From a virus: DNA of 45,059 bases. The position numbers were made by a program, and so were the translations under genes. Below are positions 34,198 through 42,526 of the stretch, one piece after another (within the stretch, counting starts at the first letter, position 1; the number at the start of each line of letters is the position of its first letter). The notes beneath the pieces are model-generated. The model saw nothing but the letters and a program-made list of their open reading frames with translations, ran no database searches and had not been told where the DNA came from. Location: positions 1 to 45,059 of the IMG/VR virus record IMGVR_UViG_3300030012_003430; one strand, given 5' to 3'.

Positions 34198-34578
34198 ATG
34201 AGAATACTGGTTATAACATTGTTGTTTTCTCTTGGTGCTACTGCTGGCGAGGTCACTGATTTCAAACCTCGTCCAGCAGCAGTTGAGGAAGGTACGGACA
34301 CCTATGTCGGTATTTTACTGAGTGAAGAAGATTTCCGTAAACTTTTACAGGATAAGATAGATATCGACGCAAATATTGCAGAGTGTAATGTTGATAAAAA
34401 AGTATGCAATAAACTAAGTGAAACGTATAAAAGTTATATTTCTCAACTTGAAGGAAAAATAAAACAAGATAACACTTGGTTTATAAGGAACAAGGGTACA
34501 CTTGGTCTATTGTCTGGTATTGTAATTGGAGTGGGAACTTCTATTGCTATTGTGAAAGCGGTGCATCCATCACAATGA
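34198..34578 (+). CDS. Exported membrane protein with signal peptide and C-terminal helix
   Basis: This 126-residue product starts one base after the FtsZ-like stop. Its first 17 residues, MRILVITLLFSLGATAG, form a signal peptide with a plausible ATA-G cleavage site. The middle is charged and helical with two Cys (AECNVDKKVCNKL), and the end has a membrane helix at about 101-121 (TLGLLSGIVIGVGTSIAIVK). This gives a periplasmic domain tethered at its C terminus. It may act in lysis or at the envelope. Its end overlaps the next start. Confidence 0.7.
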   Translation: MRILVITLLFSLGATAGEVTDFKPRPAAVEEGTDTYVGILLSEEDFRKLLQDKIDIDANIAECNVDKKVCNKLSETYKSYISQLEGKIKQDNTWFIRNKGTLGLLSGIVIGVGTSIAIVKAVHPSQ

Positions 34579-35015
34579 AAACAAACAAAGATCCAAATTA
34601 TATAGCCGCTGTCGAAAGAGCGATTACAGAGAAGTACGGCAAGAATACCGTGCAGGACTTTCGAAATGATTGGGAAGAGGAAAAAGAAAAAGAATACCTT
34701 AAACAATTAAAAGACCGTTCTAAAAACAGGGATGCAAAAAACAAAAATCATATTAATATTGAAGATGGCTCGGTACTAATAAAAAGACCAAACAAAGAGC
34801 AGCCAGCAGACAGAACTTGCCCAGTGTGCAAAACATATTCATTTTCGCCTAAGGACGACCTATATATGAATAGGTTTGAATGTTGTTATGACTGCTACAT
34901 TGATTTCGTCGATGATCGCCTTGAGCGATGGAAATCTGGCTGGCGTCCCGATGAAGAGCATTTACAAACTTACTTAAGGAGAAGAAAAAATGGCAACAGT
35001 CCTAGACGTAATTAA
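34575..35015 (+). CDS. Small zinc-ribbon protein upstream of the terminase
   Basis: The start is placed at the ATG at 34575 (146 residues) in an ATGA overlap; the longer open frame from 34476 would overlap the preceding gene by 100 bases. The N terminus is DPNYIAAVERAITEKYGKN. A zinc ribbon is formed by CPVC and, 23 residues on, CCYDC, followed by a basic WKSGWRPDEEH segment. I recall similar proteins beside terminase genes in marine phages. It may be a packaging accessory or regulator. It overlaps the next gene by 26 bases. Confidence 0.72.
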   Translation: MKTNKDPNYIAAVERAITEKYGKNTVQDFRNDWEEEKEKEYLKQLKDRSKNRDAKNKNHINIEDGSVLIKRPNKEQPADRTCPVCKTYSFSPKDDLYMNRFECCYDCYIDFVDDRLERWKSGWRPDEEHLQTYLRRRKNGNSPRRN

Positions 35016-35541
35016 GGGTTTGAACCAGGCAGCAGCAAATGCTTATGATGGTGCAGATCTAGAAGAAAACATTGGTCTCAACAGAGAAGAGGGTGATCCT
35101 ATTCTTGATAGTCGCATGATGGACGGATTCAAAGTTCGTTTTGCCGCAGACAAAATGATTCTAACATATCACGGGGAAGTGATGCTAAAAGAGCTTCACC
35201 CAAGAAATCAGTTTGAGAATGAGATGGAACAGCGTTTTGTAGACATTGTCAAGTTCCTTAAGAAAGAATATAAGAATATAACAAAAGAGTCCGTAACTCT
35301 ATCAGAGGTAGCGCCAGTAGATATGATGGTTCAATCTACCTCTAGAGTTCGCTCCTGGGTTCAGGCTTCTAAACAATATAGCATTGGTCAACTCAAGGAT
35401 GTTGTTGCTGTCCGTCGTCCATCAGGACAACCTGAGGATCGCCCACACGAGAAGGTATTTCGTGATTTTCTTGAACTAGCTTCTGACAAAAGACCATCTA
35501 ACGATACATCTACTAAGAATCCTGAAACACCGGAGGCATAA
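34990..35541 (+). CDS. Conserved packaging-region protein, possible small terminase or head-completion factor
   Basis: This 183-residue protein starts with MATVLDVIKGLNQAAANAYD and has a clear GGAG ribosome-binding site. It has mixed helical and beta content with no nucleotide or metal motif, and a disordered Pro/Asp/Ser tail. Its stop overlaps the ATG of the large terminase. Position would suit a small terminase subunit, but there is no helix-turn-helix I can point to. A neck or tail-completion protein is equally possible. Confidence 0.7.
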   Translation: MATVLDVIKGLNQAAANAYDGADLEENIGLNREEGDPILDSRMMDGFKVRFAADKMILTYHGEVMLKELHPRNQFENEMEQRFVDIVKFLKKEYKNITKESVTLSEVAPVDMMVQSTSRVRSWVQASKQYSIGQLKDVVAVRRPSGQPEDRPHEKVFRDFLELASDKRPSNDTSTKNPETPEA

Positions 35542-37112
35542 TGCCGTCCAATAAAAAGGAGGTAATGGCAGAGATCGTCCGCTGCGGAAAAGATCCAGTC
35601 TACTTTTGCAACCATCACGCAAAGATCTCCCACCCATTGAAAGGACTCATTCCTTTCGATATGTACGAATTTCAGGAAGACACCCTAAGAGACTTCAAGG
35701 ATAACAGGTTTAGTGTCATCCTCAAGGCTCGTCAGTTAGGTATTTCGACGAGTGTGGCAGCTTACGTCTGCTGGATGATGCTTTTTCATCGAGATAAGAA
35801 TGTTCTTATTGTAGCCACAAAGCTACAAACTGCTACTAACCTAGTCAAGAAAATAAAGGCAATCCATAAAAACTTACCAAGCTGGCTAAAGATTGCAAAT
35901 ATTTCTATTGACAACCGAACCTCTTTTGAGTTATCTAATGGTTCACAGGTAAAGGCTTCATCTACTTCTGGCGATGCTGGTCGTTCGGAAGCCTTGTCAC
36001 TTCTCGTTGTTGACGAAGCTGCTTTCGTTGATGGTATGGAAGAGCTATGGGCTGGTCTCTATCCTACCCTGTCAACTGGTGGTCGCTGCATTGCCTTATC
36101 TACACCTAACGGTGTTGGTAACTGGTTTCACAAAACATATACAGAGGCAGAAGAAGGAAAGAATGACTTCCACACTATCTGTCTTCCTTGGGAAGTACAC
36201 CCAGAGCGTGACCAAGAATGGTTTGATAAAGAAACCAGAAATATGTCTCGTCGTGAAATCGCACAGGAGCTTGAGTGTAACTTCAATGCTTCGGGCGAAA
36301 CCGTGGTTCACGGGGATGACTTAAAATTAATCTTAGAAAATGTAAGAGAACCAGAGAGAAGAACTGGCTTTGATAGAAACTATTGGATCTGGAAGGAGCC
36401 AAGAGACGGACACGAGTATGTTCTAGTAGCTGATGTGGCTAGAGGCGACGGTTCAGATTTTAGTGTTGCTCATGTTTTTGATACACACAGTATGGAGCAG
36501 GTCGCCGAATATCAAGGGAAGGTAACTCCAGATATGTTTGCTCCTTTGCTTTATTCAATAGCTGGAGAGTACAACGATGCTTTACTTGTGATTGAGAACA
36601 ACTCTTTGGGCATTGGTGTCCTAAGTCGATTACAGGACCTAGACTATAAAAATTTATATTATAGTGTAAAATCTACTCACGAATATGTTGATGAAGTCAC
36701 CGCAGAAGCTGTTGGTGGTGTGCCTGGATTTACTATGTCTATGAAAACTCGACCACTTGTTATTGCGAAGTTTGAAGAATTCGTTAGAAATAAACTAATT
36801 ACCATTAATTCCATGCGTTTAGCAAATGAGATAAAAACATTTGTTTGGCACAATGGAAGACCACAGGCAATGAGAAGCTATAATGATGATCTTGTTATAG
36901 CTGCTTCTATTGGTTGCTGGGTTCGAGGAACAGCACTGACTGCAAACAAGCGGGAGGAGACCTATAAAAAAGCCTTACTAAGCAGCATATCAAAAACTAA
37001 TAAAACTTTGAACACAAGAATTGAGGGGCAACATGGATTCAAAGCGCAACCCCAAAAATTTAGAGGAACAGATGGCAGAATGCACGACTTAGGATGGATA
37101 ATAAAGGGATAA
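35541..37112 (+). CDS. terL: Terminase large subunit, T4 gp17-type
   Basis: This 523-residue protein is near the usual terminase length. The ATPase half has the variant Walker A KARQLGIST (62-70), Walker B LLVVDEA (154-160, D158, E159) and the coupling motif ALSTPNG (185-191). The nuclease half has D298 in LVADVARGDGSD, E352 in LVIENNS and D448/D449 in YNDDLVIAA, the RNase H-like acidic cluster. The enzyme powers DNA packaging and cuts concatemers. The portal gene follows after three bases, as expected for a packaging operon. Confidence 0.95.
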   Translation: MPSNKKEVMAEIVRCGKDPVYFCNHHAKISHPLKGLIPFDMYEFQEDTLRDFKDNRFSVILKARQLGISTSVAAYVCWMMLFHRDKNVLIVATKLQTATNLVKKIKAIHKNLPSWLKIANISIDNRTSFELSNGSQVKASSTSGDAGRSEALSLLVVDEAAFVDGMEELWAGLYPTLSTGGRCIALSTPNGVGNWFHKTYTEAEEGKNDFHTICLPWEVHPERDQEWFDKETRNMSRREIAQELECNFNASGETVVHGDDLKLILENVREPERRTGFDRNYWIWKEPRDGHEYVLVADVARGDGSDFSVAHVFDTHSMEQVAEYQGKVTPDMFAPLLYSIAGEYNDALLVIENNSLGIGVLSRLQDLDYKNLYYSVKSTHEYVDEVTAEAVGGVPGFTMSMKTRPLVIAKFEEFVRNKLITINSMRLANEIKTFVWHNGRPQAMRSYNDDLVIAASIGCWVRGTALTANKREETYKKALLSSISKTNKTLNTRIEGQHGFKAQPQKFRGTDGRMHDLGWIIKG

Positions 37113-37115
37113 AAA

Positions 37116-39005
37116 ATGGCAGACGATTATAACTCAAACAATAATGACGGAAACAACCCCCGCAACCAACAGTCACCTCTCTTCAAGAGACTGACAAGGC
37201 TTTTCAGTGGTCCAATCGTAAACTACGACCGACCATCTTTTAGTCGTTCTAGTCGGAAGGACGTTACAAAATATACTTTCACTAGCGGCACTGGTCGTGA
37301 GTTCAAGAAAAAAGAATACCACAACCCTTTTGGAAGTCTTAGCAATCAGGTTCTGCATGCAAGAAGCAAGCAAATTAGGTACACTGATTTTGACCAGATG
37401 GAATATATGCCTGAGATTGCATCAACACTTGATATTTATGCAGATGAAATAACAACTTCAACTGCGCTTAGTCCAATCATCTCTATCGAGTGTGCCAACA
37501 GAGAGATCAAAGAGATCATCAGCACCTTGATGTTTACTGTTCTAAATATCGAAGCTAATCTATTTGGTTGGTCCCGAGGGATGTGTAAATATGGCGACTA
37601 CTATCTTTATCTAGATATCGATGATAAGATGGGCATTACCAATGTTATCCCACTCCCAGTCCGTGAGATTGAGCGAATTGAGGGAGCAGATAAAACAAAT
37701 CCAAATTATATTCAATACTTCTGGACAGGTGCTGAAGGCAATAAGGGCGTAACCTTTGAGAACTGGCAGGTATGCCATTTCAGAGTTATTGGCAATGACA
37801 AGTATGTTCCAAACGGAACTTCAGTGCTTGAGCCGTCACGTCGTATTTGGCGTCAGCTAACTCTGCTCGAAGATGCTATGATGGCTTATCGTATTGTTCG
37901 TTCCCCTGAACGACGAGTTTTCTATATCGATGTTGGCAACATTTCTCCAGAGGATGTTGAGGGCTACATCGAGCAAGTCAAAACACAAATGAAGCGCAAC
38001 CAGATTGTTGACGAAGACAGCGGTCGTGTTGATTTGCGCTACAATGCAATGAGTGTCGATGAGGATTACTACATCCCTATTCGTGGCGCTGCCAGCAATA
38101 CAAGAATCGAAACCTTGGCTGGTGGACAGTTTACAGGCGATATCGACGACGTTAACTACTTGAGAGATAAGCTCTTCTCAGCGCTTAAGATTCCAAAGGC
38201 TTACTTGGCACAATCTGACGCTATCGAAGACAAGACAACTCTATCACAAAAAGACATTCGCTTTGCAAGAACTATCCAAAGGCTGCAAAGAACTGTTATT
38301 GCTGAGTTGGAAAAGTTGGCAATCATTCACCTTTATACCCTAGGGTACAGGGATTCTGACTTAACATCTTTTAATATTACCCTAAACAACCCATCTAAGA
38401 TTGCTGAACTGCAAGAACTTGAGCATCTTCGTACTAAGTTTGATATTGCAGGTGCAGCAACAGATGGCTACTTCTCCAAGCACTGGGTGTACAAAAACAT
38501 CTTCAAGCTTGATAACGAAGAGATTGACAGAATCCAGATCGAAATGTATGGCGATGCCCAGTTCGGCGCTGCTATCGAAGAGGCAGGCACAATTCCAGAA
38601 ACAGAAGGTGGTGCAGGTGGTGACGATCTTGACTTAGGTCTTGGCGGCGAAACACCCGCAGAAGATACACCAGCCGAAGAGGAAGAACCAGGACCACTAC
38701 TAGCAGAACCAGAGCCCGGTCAGCGTGATGATGGCAAACCTCGTGGCAGACAGAGCCGAGGAGCCAACAAGAGATCGCAACTTGCTTCTGGTGGCGGACA
38801 AAATGTAGCGTCCGTTGGAAATAAAAGAGCACTATATAGAGGAGACAATATCTCTAATCTTGCCCGTTCAATCAATTCTCTAGGCAAAGGAATAGTTAGA
38901 ACTAGAGAATCAGTTGATAAAGAAGAACAAATATTGTTTAGCAACCAGTATGAGATTGATAGACTAATAGAACAACTAGGGACAAAAAATGAAGGTCAAG
39001 CATAA
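37116..39005 (+). CDS. gp20: Portal protein, T4 gp20-type
   Basis: This 629-residue protein lies directly after the terminase. Motifs such as YTDFDQMEYMPEIASTLDIY, VRSPERRVFYIDVGN, GDIDDVNYLRDKLFSALKIP and KTTLSQKDIRFARTIQRLQR fit gp20-type portals, which form the dodecameric ring at the special head vertex. The last 130 residues or so are an acidic Pro/Glu/Gly-rich segment followed by a basic one, probably disordered and longer than in T4. Its end overlaps the next gene by 17 bases. Confidence 0.92.
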   Translation: MADDYNSNNNDGNNPRNQQSPLFKRLTRLFSGPIVNYDRPSFSRSSRKDVTKYTFTSGTGREFKKKEYHNPFGSLSNQVLHARSKQIRYTDFDQMEYMPEIASTLDIYADEITTSTALSPIISIECANREIKEIISTLMFTVLNIEANLFGWSRGMCKYGDYYLYLDIDDKMGITNVIPLPVREIERIEGADKTNPNYIQYFWTGAEGNKGVTFENWQVCHFRVIGNDKYVPNGTSVLEPSRRIWRQLTLLEDAMMAYRIVRSPERRVFYIDVGNISPEDVEGYIEQVKTQMKRNQIVDEDSGRVDLRYNAMSVDEDYYIPIRGAASNTRIETLAGGQFTGDIDDVNYLRDKLFSALKIPKAYLAQSDAIEDKTTLSQKDIRFARTIQRLQRTVIAELEKLAIIHLYTLGYRDSDLTSFNITLNNPSKIAELQELEHLRTKFDIAGAATDGYFSKHWVYKNIFKLDNEEIDRIQIEMYGDAQFGAAIEEAGTIPETEGGAGGDDLDLGLGGETPAEDTPAEEEEPGPLLAEPEPGQRDDGKPRGRQSRGANKRSQLASGGGQNVASVGNKRALYRGDNISNLARSINSLGKGIVRTRESVDKEEQILFSNQYEIDRLIEQLGTKNEGQA

Positions 39006-39813
39006 CAAGAAAAGAAACACAGCATTTTTGTTTGAAGCTCTGGTAAGAGAAGTAACAAAGTCAGTTGTCAAAAGGGATACTAAGAGAACAAAGATAGTTA
39101 AAAGTATTCTTGCTGAACATTTTTCTAAAGGCAAAATCCTAAACAAAGAGATTGAGTGCTATAACTCTATTGTTGCTGAGCAGGGACTTGACAAAGAAAC
39201 CGCCGAAAAGATCCTGTCAGTGGCTAAAGATTCTTACAACGAGATAGACCCTCAAGAGATTTTCTCTGAGCAATCTAAAGTCATTAAGAAGATCAACACT
39301 CATCTTGGTCGTTCTGTATATAATAACTTTGTTCCAAACTATAGATCCTTTGCAACTATCGCTCAAGTCTTTGGCTCAAAGGGAACAATCAAGAGTCGTG
39401 TTTTGATGGAACAAACGGTTGTTGATGAAATGGCAACGATCAGAGAAGAAAAAGAAGGAATGAAGCCTGTTGATTCTCTAGTGGTAAAGAAGTTTGCCGA
39501 ACGATTCAACGACCAATATACTGGATTACTCAAAGAACAGAAAGAGTTGCTAGGAAAATATGTTGTCTCTTTTGGACCAAGTGAAGTTGATTTCCGTGTT
39601 CACGTCGGTACAGAACTCCGACGCATCAAAGAAGCGATCGAAAAGTCCGTGGAACTTGAAGAAGTAAAACAAGACAAAGAGATGGTCGCAGCCACTCAGA
39701 ATGTTTTGAAAGAAATAGAAAATATAAATGTCTCAAGCTTAGAACACGAAGACATTCTTAAGATCTTAAAGTTACAGAAGCTAGTAGACGAGTACCAATC
39801 TGATGACAATTAA
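38989..39813 (+). CDS. Head-module protein between portal and protease, function unknown
   Basis: This 274-residue, mostly helical and highly charged protein has no membrane segment. It begins MKVKHNKKRNTAFLFEALVR and contains long Glu/Lys-rich helices toward the end (SVELEEVKQDKEMVAATQNV). Genes at this position often encode core, scaffold or portal-associated proteins, but no family is recognised. It overlaps the portal gene by 17 bases and the next gene by 11, so it is part of the same translational unit. Confidence 0.75.
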   Translation: MKVKHNKKRNTAFLFEALVREVTKSVVKRDTKRTKIVKSILAEHFSKGKILNKEIECYNSIVAEQGLDKETAEKILSVAKDSYNEIDPQEIFSEQSKVIKKINTHLGRSVYNNFVPNYRSFATIAQVFGSKGTIKSRVLMEQTVVDEMATIREEKEGMKPVDSLVVKKFAERFNDQYTGLLKEQKELLGKYVVSFGPSEVDFRVHVGTELRRIKEAIEKSVELEEVKQDKEMVAATQNVLKEIENINVSSLEHEDILKILKLQKLVDEYQSDDN

Positions 39814-40345
39814 GATAAAGCTAAACGTACCAAAACAAAAACCAGTACAGGCTCAGATCGAGCTTAAGATAACCAAAACTCTTGATGGCAATCTAATCAT
39901 TGATGATCACGAATATATGGATATTGTTGTTAATCCAACTGAGGGTAAGATTATGTCTTTACCTAAACCATATGCAGAAAAAGATGTTTATGATTACCAA
40001 AGAGAGCTTATGTATCACTTGTTCAAGGGCGGTGTGACCGAAGCAGTCAACCCTAGAGGCGGTATCGCTTTTGGTATGATGGAAACTCCTTATATTGTTG
40101 ACAGTACTATTGGAGTCAACTCATTGCAGGCAGTGCTTCTTTTGATCAGTGAGTATGTTAAGAAAAGTGCCAGTGACGATGAGTTTGCTAAAGAGTATGA
40201 CAAACACGTTGAAGATAGGTTTGTTGATCCTTCGGAAGCAGAAACAACAGACCCAGGCTCAATTCCACCACACGAAGATAATCCAGAGGCATACCAGATT
40301 GGCGACCCAACATATAGTTTCGCTGGTTATGGATACCTTTACTAG
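39803..40345 (+). CDS. Head-module protein (180 aa), function unknown
   Basis: The product begins MTIKIKLNVPKQKPVQAQIE, a beta-rich start, then a helical stretch and RGGIAFGMMETPYIVDSTIG. The last 30 residues are Pro/Asp/Tyr-rich and end YSFAGYGYLY. No catalytic motif or membrane segment is present. It is translationally coupled to the preceding gene. The context between portal and prohead protease suggests a head assembly role. Confidence 0.72.
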   Translation: MTIKIKLNVPKQKPVQAQIELKITKTLDGNLIIDDHEYMDIVVNPTEGKIMSLPKPYAEKDVYDYQRELMYHLFKGGVTEAVNPRGGIAFGMMETPYIVDSTIGVNSLQAVLLLISEYVKKSASDDEFAKEYDKHVEDRFVDPSEAETTDPGSIPPHEDNPEAYQIGDPTYSFAGYGYLY

Positions 40346-40356
40346 AAAGAGGAAAA

Positions 40357-40701
40357 GTGCAGCTAATATATTTTATATTGTGCTCTTATGGGCTAACACA
40401 GATTTTAGTTTACTCAAAAATCCTTTCCCCTGTGCGTCCAAAGTCATACTTTTTTAACTGCCCTATGTGTATGGGCTTTTGGGTTGGAGTCATTCTAGTG
40501 CTCCTAAACCCATTTACAGAACTATTTACCTATGGTGTAAGCGTAACTAATGCGTTGCTCCTAGGCTGCTTATCATCTGGGACATCATATGCATTATGTT
40601 CGCTCATCTCAGATGGGGGCTTTCAATATGAGAACCGAAATATTAGGAGTGTGGACACAGAAGTGGATGCTCAGACCAGTAACCAATTGTTGCAGGGGTA
40701 G
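40357..40701 (+). CDS. Membrane protein with CPMCMGFW motif, DUF1360-like
   Basis: This 114-residue protein starts at GTG with GAGGA just upstream. It has three hydrophobic stretches (about 1-22, 37-51 and 60-85). NCPMCMGFWVGVILVLLNPF lies at the second; a C-x-x-C-x-GFW motif at a membrane boundary is typical of the DUF1360 family, whose function is unknown to me. The soluble tail of 30 residues is polar. A membrane protein inside the head module is unusual and might mark the site of prohead assembly. Confidence 0.68.
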   Translation: MQLIYFILCSYGLTQILVYSKILSPVRPKSYFFNCPMCMGFWVGVILVLLNPFTELFTYGVSVTNALLLGCLSSGTSYALCSLISDGGFQYENRNIRSVDTEVDAQTSNQLLQG

Positions 40702-40708
40702 TAGTATC

Positions 40709-40727
40709 GTGCGGGTAACGCCCGCAC
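40709..40727 (+). other. GC-rich RNA hairpin just before the prohead protease gene
   Basis: GTGCGGG (40709-40715) and CCCGCAC (40721-40727) form a perfect 7-bp stem with a 5-base loop, in an otherwise AT-rich sequence. It lies 15 bases before the protease ATG and directly before its AAGGAG ribosome-binding site. There is no T run, so a classic terminator is unlikely. It may set an RNA processing end or adjust translation of the protease. Confidence 0.6.
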
Positions 40728-40742
40728 TCTAAGGAGATAAAA

Positions 40743-41339
40743 ATGAATAACAAATATGTCTTACAAGAGTTTATGGATCTGGATTACAGTGGTGATCTCC
40801 TCACAGAAGAAGAGCGTGAGGGGAATCGTAACGGTACCCACCTTGTTGTAGCTGGCAAAATCCAGTGTGCAAACACTCCAAATGGAAATGGTAGAGTTTA
40901 CTCAGAAGATCTACTAAGACGAGAGATGAAGAACTATGAGAAGTTGGTCAAAGAGCGCCGAGCAACAGGAGAACTAGATCATCCAGACAATTCAGTCGTC
41001 ACTCTAGCAAATGTGAGCCACCTTGTCACACAGGTCTGGTGGAAGGGTAATGATGTGATGGGTAAAATCAAAATCTTAGACACCCCGGCAGGTCAAATTG
41101 CTAAGCAGCTTGTTGGTGGCGGAGTCCAACTTGGAATTTCTAGTCGTGGTTTGGGCTCAACTCGTCAAGAGAATGGAGTCACAATGGTAGAGGACGACTT
41201 CCAACTACTATGCTTCGACTTAGTATCAGAACCAAGTACAGCAGGAGCCTTTATGGTAGCCGAGAGCAAAGAGTTGAAAAAGTACCTAACAAAAGCAGAT
41301 CGAATCAATCGTGCCTTGAACGACATTTTAGGCACATAA
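40743..41339 (+). CDS. gp21: Prohead protease, T4 gp21-type
   Basis: This 198-residue protein is of usual gp21 length. It carries TPNGNGRVYS (45-54), GELDHPDN with the catalytic His at residue 80, and QLGISSRGLG with the catalytic Ser at 133 or 134, the pattern of the herpesvirus-protease-like gp21 family. T4 gp21 cleaves head proteins after [LI]-x-E, before A or G. Its own N terminus has DLLTEEE, a candidate autocleavage site. The protease is central to the tag hypothesis because its expected rule fits the E at the end of the tags, the scaffold and the capsid protein. Confidence 0.93.
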   Translation: MNNKYVLQEFMDLDYSGDLLTEEEREGNRNGTHLVVAGKIQCANTPNGNGRVYSEDLLRREMKNYEKLVKERRATGELDHPDNSVVTLANVSHLVTQVWWKGNDVMGKIKILDTPAGQIAKQLVGGGVQLGISSRGLGSTRQENGVTMVEDDFQLLCFDLVSEPSTAGAFMVAESKELKKYLTKADRINRALNDILGT

Positions 41340-41352
41340 AAAAGAGGTTATA

Positions 41353-41796
41353 ATGAAAAAGTCGGAACTAAAAAATCTTATCAAAGAATGTATTAAAGAA
41401 GTTATCTTTGAGGAAGGCGTACTCTCCAACATTGTGACAGAGGTCGCAACAGGAATGAGAGCAACTACCAATGTTGGTGTGGTCAGAGAATCACCAACAC
41501 CACAGGTGGAATCTCAAATGAGAGACCTAGCCAGAGTGAGTAACGAGGCAGCTAAAATTCTTGATGGTAAGAGGAGCGAAGTTATGAACGCTCTTGGAAG
41601 AAGTGCATATGACGGCTTGGCAAGCAAGTTCTCTGACCAGGGATATTTCGAAGGCACTCAGCCCCTCAGAGAGGGAGCCCAGAAAGGAAACCCATTATCA
41701 AGCCAAGCACCCGGCGATGCAGGATTAGATATTTCAAATATCCCAGGATTTCAAAACTGGGGCAAAGTTTCAAACAAAATAGAAAGTAAAAAATAA
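41353..41796 (+). CDS. Tagged head-module protein (147 aa)
   Basis: The gene starts 13 bases after the protease. Its N terminus, MKKSELKNLIKECIKEVIFEEG, is a shortened tag with I10-K-E12, and IFEEG gives a second possible site. The remainder is Ser/Asn/Gln/Gly-rich with one helical part (QMRDLARVSNEAAKILDG). It is the only tagged gene inside the head module, which links the tag to head assembly. Its last base overlaps the next start. Confidence 0.72.
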   Translation: MKKSELKNLIKECIKEVIFEEGVLSNIVTEVATGMRATTNVGVVRESPTPQVESQMRDLARVSNEAAKILDGKRSEVMNALGRSAYDGLASKFSDQGYFEGTQPLREGAQKGNPLSSQAPGDAGLDISNIPGFQNWGKVSNKIESKK

Positions 41797-42086
41797 TGAG
41801 AAGAAATAATAAGTTCAACAAAAGAAAACCTACAGTAATCGAAACTTGTATTACAGTTCACGCAGAAGAGTGCAATGGCGATCCTGAAAAGATGATTCGC
41901 CGTTTTACAAAGAAGGTAAAGCGTGACGGCATCATTGATGAAATGCGCAGCAGAACTCATTTTACTCCACCAAGCGAAATCAATCGCCAGAGAAAGTTGG
42001 AGAAGAAAAGAATTGTAACTCAAGTGAATAGAAGAAGAAACGAACTACTTACACCTAGGGACAGGTATAAGAGGAGGAGACGATAA
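41796..42086 (+). CDS. rpsU: bS21-like ribosomal protein
   Basis: This 96-residue very basic protein begins MRRNNKFNKRKP. Residues about 20-80 follow the bacterial bS21 pattern: ITVHAEECNGDPEKMIRRFT, then KRDGIIDEMRSRTHF, TPPSEINRQRKLEKKR and a basic Arg-rich tail. Bacterial bS21 has about 70 residues; here an N-terminal extension of about 20 is added. bS21 sits on the 30S platform near the mRNA 5' region, so a phage copy could steer ribosomes to phage messages. It lies, unusually, inside the late head module. A generic basic head protein is the alternative. Confidence 0.7.
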   Translation: MRRNNKFNKRKPTVIETCITVHAEECNGDPEKMIRRFTKKVKRDGIIDEMRSRTHFTPPSEINRQRKLEKKRIVTQVNRRRNELLTPRDRYKRRRR

Positions 42087-42511
42087 TGGCTACATCCCCA
42101 GATCAAAGCGCACATTTCCAAGGGTTTTATAATAGGAGCCCAGGCATTACAAGTGTGGGGTCTTACCAAGTTGCTGGGAAACCTTTCCTTACAGGGAGTG
42201 TTGTTGCCAACCTAGCAGAAGTTCAAATAGATTTCCCAAACGTAACAAAGTCTATTACAGTCATCAATAAAGATGCCTCGGGCAATGATGCTATCAGAGT
42301 GCACTTTGTCCCTCAAGCCCAGGCTACCCCAAACTTTAATTTTATCACACTTGATGCTAAAAACTCATCTGTAACATTGAATGTAAAGGCAACCTCTATT
42401 TACATTTCAAATGATTCAGGAAACTCCAGCAACTTTGAATTGTTTGCAGAGCTAACTGGAATAGGTCCGGGCGCTATGTTTGCACTAACAGGTCCTGGTA
42501 TTGACGCATAA
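42086..42511 (+). CDS. Beta-rich head-module protein, possible decoration protein
   Basis: The ATG overlaps the preceding stop (TAATG), with a GAGGAGGA ribosome-binding site. The 141-residue product is rich in Ser, Thr, Asn, Val and Phe with no Cys and no membrane segment, fitting a beta sandwich. Strand-like segments include VQIDFPNVTKSITVINKDAS and VTLNVKATSIYISNDSGNSS. Its place between the protease and scaffold genes suggests a capsid surface or head-tail component. No known family is recognised. Confidence 0.68.
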   Translation: MATSPDQSAHFQGFYNRSPGITSVGSYQVAGKPFLTGSVVANLAEVQIDFPNVTKSITVINKDASGNDAIRVHFVPQAQATPNFNFITLDAKNSSVTLNVKATSIYISNDSGNSSNFELFAELTGIGPGAMFALTGPGIDA

Positions 42512-42526
42512 TCGGAGGATTAGATA

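Noticed and set aside
34476-34574. Upstream extension of the zinc-ribbon protein
   Set aside because: It would overlap the exported membrane protein by 100 bases; the ATG at 34575 forms a normal ATGA overlap.
40523-40531. Further AACTATTTA site
   Set aside because: It lies inside the coding sequence of the CPMCMGFW membrane protein and is probably chance.
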